From assembly GCA_934463115.1 (NCBI GenBank), contig CAKSIN010000040.1, forward strand, positions 1 through 10,840: a stretch of DNA of 10,840 bases, read 5' to 3'. Numbering within the stretch: position 1 is the stretch's first letter; each line of letters begins with the position of its first letter. Below, one piece after another: positions 6,703-10,840 of the stretch. A program made the position numbers and the translations under genes. Source of the stretch: an uncultured Clostridia bacterium. Lineage in GTDB: Bacteria > Bacillota > Clostridia > UMGS1810. The notes under the pieces are model-generated. The model saw only the letters and a list, made by a program, of their open reading frames with translations, was not told where the DNA came from and ran no database searches.

Positions 6703-6737
6703 AAAAAAATAACCTTGTTCCGAGTTGGAATAAGGTT
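6703..6737 (-). terminator. Internal intrinsic terminator (attenuator) between the 68-residue gene and the PrgI-like gene
   Basis: The stem AACCTTATTCC / GGAACAAGGTT forms 11 positions with one A-C mismatch. It has a 5-base loop and is followed by one A and seven T. The stem begins within the TAA stop codon of the 68-residue protein. It ends just before the PrgI-like ribosome binding site and lies inside an otherwise continuous transfer operon, so it should reduce expression of the downstream genes unless transcription is made terminator-resistant. Confidence 0.8.
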
Positions 6738-6942
6738 AAAAATATGAAATAACCAAGTCCTTAATAACCCATACAAGCTCATTGATAGCAACGGCAATAA
6801 GCGAATTTCTTATTCTTCGTTTATATGTTCCTTGCTCCTCATCCGCACTCATAAGCCGTATGCAGCAATATATAACCCGAAAGCCCAATCCTGCACGGAT
6901 TATATTTATAAGCAATGCGGATATATCGTTAATTGTTTGCAT
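6736..6942 (-). CDS. Small two-helix membrane protein of the transfer operon
   Basis: The 68-residue product has two hydrophobic segments (about 7-31 and 47-67). They are joined by a charged turn, SADEEQGTYKRRIRN, similar in style to small VirB2/TrbC-like membrane proteins of Gram-positive transfer systems, but without a signal peptide. ATG 6942 is preferred: it comes 8 bases behind the stop of the VirB6-like gene with AGGTGA nearby. A longer form starting at 7101 would overlap that gene for 150 bases and would add a segment without hydrophobic or domain character. The role is unknown, probably a channel or pilus-associated subunit. The intrinsic terminator begins at its stop codon. Confidence 0.75.
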   Translation of the reverse strand: MQTINDISALLINIIRAGLGFRVIYCCIRLMSADEEQGTYKRRIRNSLIAVAINELVWVIKDLVISYF

Positions 6943-6950
6943 TAAATCAC

Positions 6951-7784
6951 CTACTTCTTCACAACCGTTTTTGCCATTTGCACCAGACGGGTTGTATGAT
7001 AAACGGTATTCATCGGGTTTCCGCCCGCACCTGCCGTAATCATAAATTCCTGTAAAAATCTCGGTGTTTTCAAAGCAAGCATCATAGCGGCAATACCCCA
7101 AAATACATGAGCGTTAAGCATCAGCCCCACGGACATTTTCGCAAGTGCAATCTGCACAACCACCGTCAATGTACTTTGAAAAAACTTCTTTACATATGTA
7201 CCGAATACGCCCTTATCATTTTCCATAAGTCCGGTACACGCAATCGGCATACCCATTCGTAGTATCAGTATTTCCATGCCCCGCATAAGGAATTGAATAT
7301 ACAGGAAGAAAAAGCATATAAAGAACACCAGAGAAATAACGGCATTAAATAAATTCAGTGACGCCATAGCCATAACACTGCTTGCAAAACTATCCGACAA
7401 GCTGCCGGACAGCGAATTCAGTATCTGATTTGTCATATCCTCTGTTGCCGCCGCAAGCCAGTCATACAGCGTTGGGAACGATACCGCCACAACAACCGCC
7501 CGTAAAAACTTTGTTACAAGATTTATCGGATCGGCGTCGGGATCGCCGTCCTGCCAAAGTATGTACGAATCAAACATACGCTTTAAGAACTTTAACACAA
7601 TCAGCGATATTCCGAAATTAAATATAACATCAAATGTCTGCTGAAAACCCGAACCGCCGAGCAGAGTTGTCATATACCGTTCAGCGTGCAGGGCTATCGG
7701 CACAATGGAATTAAGTATATTATTTACATAGTTTAAAGCGGCGCTAAGCAACGCTGATATTAAAGCAATCAATATGACTTCCAT
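6951..7784 (-). CDS. VirB6/TrbL-like polytopic membrane protein
   Basis: The 277-residue protein has about six hydrophobic stretches (about 5-30, 52-68, 93-105, 146-167, 204-224 and 226-240). A conserved-looking cytoplasmic or loop motif YILWQDGDPDADPINLV lies at about 74-90. This layout is typical of the VirB6/TrbL-type channel proteins of Firmicutes conjugation systems, which form the inner-membrane pore. The gene starts 10 bases after the end of the acidic upstream gene, with GAGGTGGC as ribosome binding site, and stands among the pilin-like and PrgI genes as expected. The membrane topology is by eye only. Confidence 0.83.
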   Translation of the reverse strand: MEVILIALISALLSAALNYVNNILNSIVPIALHAERYMTTLLGGSGFQQTFDVIFNFGISLIVLKFLKRMFDSYILWQDGDPDADPINLVTKFLRAVVVAVSFPTLYDWLAAATEDMTNQILNSLSGSLSDSFASSVMAMASLNLFNAVISLVFFICFFFLYIQFLMRGMEILILRMGMPIACTGLMENDKGVFGTYVKKFFQSTLTVVVQIALAKMSVGLMLNAHVFWGIAAMMLALKTPRFLQEFMITAGAGGNPMNTVYHTTRLVQMAKTVVKK

Positions 7785-7794
7785 TTATGCCACC

Positions 7795-8160
7795 TCACAA
7801 TTCTTCACCTTCGTCTGCCTCGTCCTCCGGTTCGTCAAAGCGATAGATCTGAGCAAGCTCCCTGTCCTGTTCCATAATCAACGCCCGCAAAGCTTCCCGT
7901 TCATCTTCACGGCGATTTGGTTCGGCATTGTGCCATAGTCCGAGAAGTTCATAAAACAAATGATCGGAGCACTGCATATTGTATGCAAATGCGTTCGGCA
8001 GCTCTTCTGCGTCATCAACTATCAAATCAGTTATTTTCTTTACAAAGGCTATATCCTCCGCTTTGTCGATAATCTCACGCTTTGAGCGTCCGAGCAAAAC
8101 GGTCATATAATTTTGATACAACTCATTTATTCTGTTGCGAAGCTTTTCTGTTATATCCAT
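7795..8160 (-). CDS. Acidic protein of unknown function in the transfer operon
   Basis: I do not recognise this 121-residue protein with confidence. It is soluble and helical in appearance, with no signal peptide or membrane helix. The first part (RINELYQNYMTVLLGRS, then REIIDKAEDIAFVKKI) faintly recalls small DUF3848-type proteins found in mobile elements of Clostridia. The last 20 residues are almost all acidic (EPEDEADEGEEL at the end). GGAGGG lies 9 bases before ATG 8160. The gene stands between the pilin-like and VirB6-like genes, so it belongs to the same operon and may act as a cytoplasmic accessory or regulator of the channel. Confidence 0.75.
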   Translation of the reverse strand: MDITEKLRNRINELYQNYMTVLLGRSKREIIDKAEDIAFVKKITDLIVDDAEELPNAFAYNMQCSDHLFYELLGLWHNAEPNRREDEREALRALIMEQDRELAQIYRFDEPEDEADEGEEL

Positions 8161-8178
8161 TCTGCATTTCCCTCCGTA

Positions 8179-8517
8179 TCAGTTGTAGTATCCCACCAGC
8201 ACATTGATTAAGACAGAAGCAACAACAGCGCCGATACACGAAACAATAGTTACCACAATACGGCTGTTCCATTTTTTATGCTCCATCTCATCACTCATAC
8301 CCTTGCGTATAAGGTAATAGATTATAAGCAGTACCGATACCGATGGTGCGATTACCAAAAGCCAAGAGGTAGCGTCCGATACAAGTTTTACTGTCCCTGT
8401 TGCTATTTTACTTCCGGCAATATCCGCATAAGCGGTAGTAGTGAGTGTGGAAACAGCCACAGCCACCGATGCTGCTATACACTTAATCTTTCTTTTGAAT
8501 GAATTGGTTAATTTCAT
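8179..8517 (-). CDS. VirB2/TrbC-like pilin precursor
   Basis: The 112-residue protein has a Sec signal peptide: basic KLTNSFKRKIK, a hydrophobic core, then the probable signal peptidase I site TAYA-D at about residue 31. Two membrane helices follow (about 52-71 and 86-108), separated by the short charged loop RKGMSDEMEHKKWNSRI. This is the build of VirB2/TrbC pilins and their Gram-positive relatives. The start at ATG 8517 is chosen over an in-frame TTG two codons earlier, as AGGTAGG is 8 bases from the ATG. The gene overlaps the end of the VirD4 gene by 35 bases. The signal is of the signal peptidase I type, not the class III type that an A24 prepilin peptidase would cut. Confidence 0.8.
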   Translation of the reverse strand: MKLTNSFKRKIKCIAASVAVAVSTLTTTAYADIAGSKIATGTVKLVSDATSWLLVIAPSVSVLLIIYYLIRKGMSDEMEHKKWNSRIVVTIVSCIGAVVASVLINVLVGYYN

Positions 8518-10108
8518 CGTCAATACCTACCTTTCTGTTTTTTAATATATCCGGCGGAATCGTCTGCGTTCCGTGAATATTGTTTCTTATACTTGTTCGT
8601 GGCGCCGGGGCCGCGTTTGTATATTTGTTCCACACGCCCCATAGCTTGATTTTACCGTCACAAGTGCGTACCTGTCTGCGGTTTTCCCGTTCAAACCTGA
8701 CCTTTCTGTTATGCTCGGGATCTCCGAGTCCGAACATTTTGTTAAAATACCATTTTGACAAATCCGGTGCATTTAACATTGAATTACTGCCGTTTGTGAT
8801 AACAAGGCTGAACGGTCTTTTTATTCTCCCGATTTCGTCAGGGGTTAAAAGCGGTCTGCCTGTTAAATTACTGCTTGCCGTCATACTTCCGGGACTGATA
8901 CCGCTGCCCGAATACTGCGTGCTTTGCGAACTTGAAGCGACCGTATAATTGCCCATCTTTTCACTTATAATTTTTTGTGTTTCAGGGCCGTCGGAACGCA
9001 GATAAATCCATATATGACAGTTGCCTGTGATGATAGGATATATCTCTCTGCCGTACTTTTCTTCAAGCTGTGCAAAGTCCTGAAGATACAGATTAAACCG
9101 TATCCCGCGACCGCCGCCGACTGTCAGCTTTGTATGAAATGCCGGGATAGGCATAAAGTTACCGAACTCATCAAGATTAAAATTTATCCTGTTCTTGAGT
9201 CTGCCGCCCCTGTCATCCGCAACCTTGACAATCCTTTCATATGCCTGATTAACAAACAGTGACGCAAGGCTGTAATATGTCGGCTTTTCATCGGGAAGAA
9301 TAATAAACAAAGCTGTTTTTTCGCATAATTCCTCCGCTTTAAAATCACATACAGATGTCATATCACATATATACGGATTTGTAAAAAGCCTTAGTGTTGT
9401 AAGCGCCGCAGTAAAAAAACTGCCTCTTGTTTTCGATGGTGCAACCTGAGATATGCCGAGCAATGCTCTTGCAGGATGTGTTTCTCCCAGCTCCTTGATA
9501 TACCGATTGAGCGGCAGTTCACCGTCGCCCGACTTGCACATTTCGGATATGAAATAATATACATTCGTCAGGTTTTGACATTCGGGATTATTTTTGTTTT
9601 CATAAACAACCGCCATAATTGCCGCTGCAATAATGGAAGCTTCACCGTCAGACCATATCCTTTCTCCGTGTGCGTCCTCCGGGACAAGCGCCGCAGTTAT
9701 ATCCCAAACCGCATCGGTCGCTTTTGCTATATCACCGGTATTAACCTGTTCAATGACAGGTCTGAGGAAATTATATCGTGAGCTTTTCAGTGGGTTTTTA
9801 AAATCGAGAGTCCGCACTTTATATCCCAATCTTTCAAGAAAAGGATATGTGTATTGATACAGTTCACCTTTGGGATCGCTGCATACAATATTCTCGCCCG
9901 ATAATCCTTGAAGCCCGATGCTCTCAAGCACAACGGTTCTTGTTTTACCTGAACGGGTTGCTCCGATACAAAGAGTGTGCATATCGTCGCCGACATAAAC
10001 TATATCTTCATAATCTTTGTGTTTATACATTCCGATTACCGTGCCGCCTTGACTTAAAACATTCTCTTTCGGTGCAAAATGTTCTTTTAGTTTCTTTGAT
10101 ATATTCAA
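8483..10108 (-). CDS. virD4: VirD4-type conjugation coupling protein (TraG/TraD family ATPase)
   Basis: The 541-residue protein has Walker A GATRSGKT (about 49-56), the SDPKGELY motif just downstream (about 77-84) and Walker B INFNLDEFGNF (about 308-318). GGGRGIRFNLYLQDFAQLEEKYG follows at about 331-353 (split here as GGGRG, then IRFNLYLQDFAQLEEKYG). These are standard for VirD4/TraG coupling proteins, which bring the relaxase-DNA complex to the channel. Most have one or two membrane helices before the ATPase; here the P-loop begins within 50 residues and no helix is visible. The start is TTG 10108, overlapping the stop of the upstream membrane-protein gene (TTGA), with AAAGGAG 11 bases before it. 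A membrane partner may supply the anchor. Confidence 0.93.
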   Translation of the reverse strand: MNISKKLKEHFAPKENVLSQGGTVIGMYKHKDYEDIVYVGDDMHTLCIGATRSGKTRTVVLESIGLQGLSGENIVCSDPKGELYQYTYPFLERLGYKVRTLDFKNPLKSSRYNFLRPVIEQVNTGDIAKATDAVWDITAALVPEDAHGERIWSDGEASIIAAAIMAVVYENKNNPECQNLTNVYYFISEMCKSGDGELPLNRYIKELGETHPARALLGISQVAPSKTRGSFFTAALTTLRLFTNPYICDMTSVCDFKAEELCEKTALFIILPDEKPTYYSLASLFVNQAYERIVKVADDRGGRLKNRINFNLDEFGNFMPIPAFHTKLTVGGGRGIRFNLYLQDFAQLEEKYGREIYPIITGNCHIWIYLRSDGPETQKIISEKMGNYTVASSSQSTQYSGSGISPGSMTASSNLTGRPLLTPDEIGRIKRPFSLVITNGSNSMLNAPDLSKWYFNKMFGLGDPEHNRKVRFERENRRQVRTCDGKIKLWGVWNKYTNAAPAPRTSIRNNIHGTQTIPPDILKNRKVGIDDEINQFIQKKD

Positions 10109-10647
10109 ATAAAAATCAACTCCTTTGCAAGCAGCAATACAATCAAATATCCCATATACAAATACGGAATAAAAGGTACGCTGTAAGATTTCAGATTTTT
10201 ATGTTTTTTCAAAATTATATTTAGACTGAAAATTAAAGAAAGCAGACAGGCAATTACAAAACTGCAAAACATACCTGCGGGACCGATGCTTAAACAGATT
10301 ATGCAGGCAATATCGAAATCGCCGCTTCCGATTCTGTTCTTTAAAGCTTTTGACAAAATATTAAGTACGATAAATATAATTATGCTTTCAATCATAAATG
10401 CAGGAACTCTGTTCACTGCCAAGCTGCACATCATACAGAATTGAAGTAAAAACACAATAACCATCGCAATATATATCCATAATGCCGATACTGTTTTTGT
10501 CTTTATATCGCTTATTGAAAACAGCCAAATAAATATCGCCGTTGTACCGTAAGTCATCAAATACAATATATCCGTTTTCAAATATTGAAGTATGGTAAAT
10601 ACTCCAAATACAAGAAGTGTGGCAAATATATATTTATTATATTTCAC
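10105..10647 (-). CDS. A24-family prepilin peptidase-like membrane protein
   Basis: The 180-residue protein consists almost entirely of membrane helices and carries the two aspartate motifs of type IV prepilin peptidases. These are SISDIKTKTV (Asp47, first catalytic Asp) and the signature GSGDFD (Asp110). A late SVPFIPYLYMGYLI matches the usual conserved C-terminal PFxP segment. There is no N-terminal methyltransferase domain, as in short TadV/CpaA-type enzymes. The expected job is to cut class III leader peptides of pilins at the inner side of the membrane. The start is GTG 10647 behind GGAGG; the overlapping ATG one base earlier reads into an immediate stop. The gene is the first of the operon in this window and is coupled to the VirD4 gene. 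The family is fairly secure, the substrate is unknown. Confidence 0.82.
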   Translation of the reverse strand: MKYNKYIFATLLVFGVFTILQYLKTDILYLMTYGTTAIFIWLFSISDIKTKTVSALWIYIAMVIVFLLQFCMMCSLAVNRVPAFMIESIIIFIVLNILSKALKNRIGSGDFDIACIICLSIGPAGMFCSFVIACLLSLIFSLNIILKKHKNLKSYSVPFIPYLYMGYLIVLLLAKELIFI

Positions 10648-10673
10648 ATTAAAATCGCCTCCGATATAAAATT

Positions 10674-10701
10674 TGAGGGCATACCATTTGATATGCCCTC
10701 A
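10674..10701 (-). promoter_or_regulatory. Stem-loop directly upstream of the A24-like gene
   Basis: TGAGGGCATATC and GGTATGCCCTCA form a 12-bp stem (one wobble pair) with an AAAT loop, followed by AATTTT. The T-tract is short, so it is either a weak intrinsic terminator or an attenuator/leader hairpin. It ends 10 bases before the GGAGG that serves the A24-like gene. Confidence 0.6.
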
Positions 10702-10710
10702 TAATTAAAA

Positions 10711-10815
10711 TTATTTATAAGTCAAAAACACCTCCGTCTTTACAAAATAAAAAGACAACCCGTAGGTTGCCTTAAAAGCGGTTATATAAACCGGAATTTC
10801 TATTTGTGTTGCCAT
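10711..10815 (-). other. Short open frame across the leader region (possible leader peptide)
   Basis: From ATG 10815 a 34-codon frame (MATQIEIPVYITAF..., ending FLTYK) runs to TAA and passes right through the terminator stem at 10744-10773. The frame is also open to the right edge of the window. No good Shine-Dalgarno stands before the ATG. A ribosome reading this frame would melt the terminator, which would resemble attenuation by a leader peptide, but translation of this frame is unproven. A shorter version using TTG after GGAGG (10735-10731) would encode only four codons. Confidence 0.2.
10744..10773 (-). terminator. Intrinsic terminator upstream of the transfer operon
   Basis: AAGGCAACC and GGTTGTCTT form a 9-bp stem (one G-U pair) with the stable-type loop TACG, followed by a T-rich tract. 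It lies about 27 bases after a TAG (10800) that may end the upstream gene, and about 100 bases before the A24-like gene. It may end the preceding transcript or attenuate entry into the transfer operon. Confidence 0.7.
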
Positions 10816-10840
10816 GTCATTACATAATCTTTTTCTCCGG
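10800..10840 (-). CDS. Possible C-terminal tail of an upstream gene (partial)
   Basis: One frame at the right edge encodes about 12 residues (GEKDYVMTWQHK) and stops at TAG 10800. The terminator placed 27 bases further on suits the end of a gene here. The other two frames give either a stop after about 6 residues or an open frame running on into the leader. The piece is far too short for an assignment. Confidence 0.3.
   Translation of the reverse strand, partial: GEKDYVMTWQHK

Noticed and set aside
6943..7101. N-terminal extension of the 68-residue protein starting at 7101
   Set aside because: It would overlap the VirB6-like gene for about 150 bases. The added residues show no structure of interest, and ATG 6942 has the better position just behind the upstream stop codon.
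1..10840. CRISPR arrays, tRNA or rRNA genes, insertion sequences, relaxase, integrase or attachment sites
   Set aside because: No regularly spaced repeats, cloverleaf-like sequences, transposase motifs or recombinase genes were seen. The element type is inferred only from its transfer genes.

Overview
The window looks like part of the conjugation region of an integrative and conjugative element (or conjugative plasmid) from a low-to-moderate GC Gram-positive bacterium, most likely a gut member of the Clostridia. The reasons are strong GGAGG-type ribosome binding sites, tightly packed genes, a PrgI-type protein instead of a classical VirB3, a peptidase joined to a membrane anchor, and typical Clostridia gene families. 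Every supported gene lies on the minus strand, so the region is read from right to left.

From the right edge (about 10840) to 10648 there is a leader-like stretch. It holds the apparent end of an upstream gene, an intrinsic terminator and a second strong hairpin. The main operon follows: an A24 prepilin-peptidase-like membrane protein, a VirD4-type coupling ATPase, a VirB2/TrbC-like pilin, an unassigned acidic protein, a VirB6/TrbL-like channel protein, a 68-residue two-helix membrane protein, a PrgI-like protein, and a VirB4 ATPase encoded as two genes (205 and 617 residues). An intrinsic terminator sits between the 68-residue gene and the PrgI gene and probably acts as an internal attenuator.

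Behind VirB4 (3186-3844) lies a self-contained DinJ/YafQ-type toxin-antitoxin cassette. It has a perfect consensus sigma-A promoter, an inverted repeat over the -35 box as a candidate operator, and its own intrinsic terminator. The transfer genes then resume: a membrane-anchored C39-like cysteine peptidase that seems to lack a normal start codon, a 50-residue single-helix protein, a CpaE/TadZ-like receiver plus ATPase protein, and a CpaB/RcpC-like SAF-domain protein. The left edge holds the first 79 or so codons of a C5 cytosine methyltransferase, truncated just after its catalytic PCQ motif.

Taken together, VirD4, VirB4, VirB6, PrgI and VirB2-like proteins should form a DNA-transfer channel, with the peptidase opening the cell wall. 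The main oddity is that three proteins of Tad/Flp pilus type (A24 peptidase, CpaE/TadZ, CpaB/RcpC) are encoded in the same gene string. No CpaF/TadA motor, TadB/TadC platform or canonical Flp pilin is visible here. They may lie left of the window, or the parts may have been recruited by the conjugation machine.
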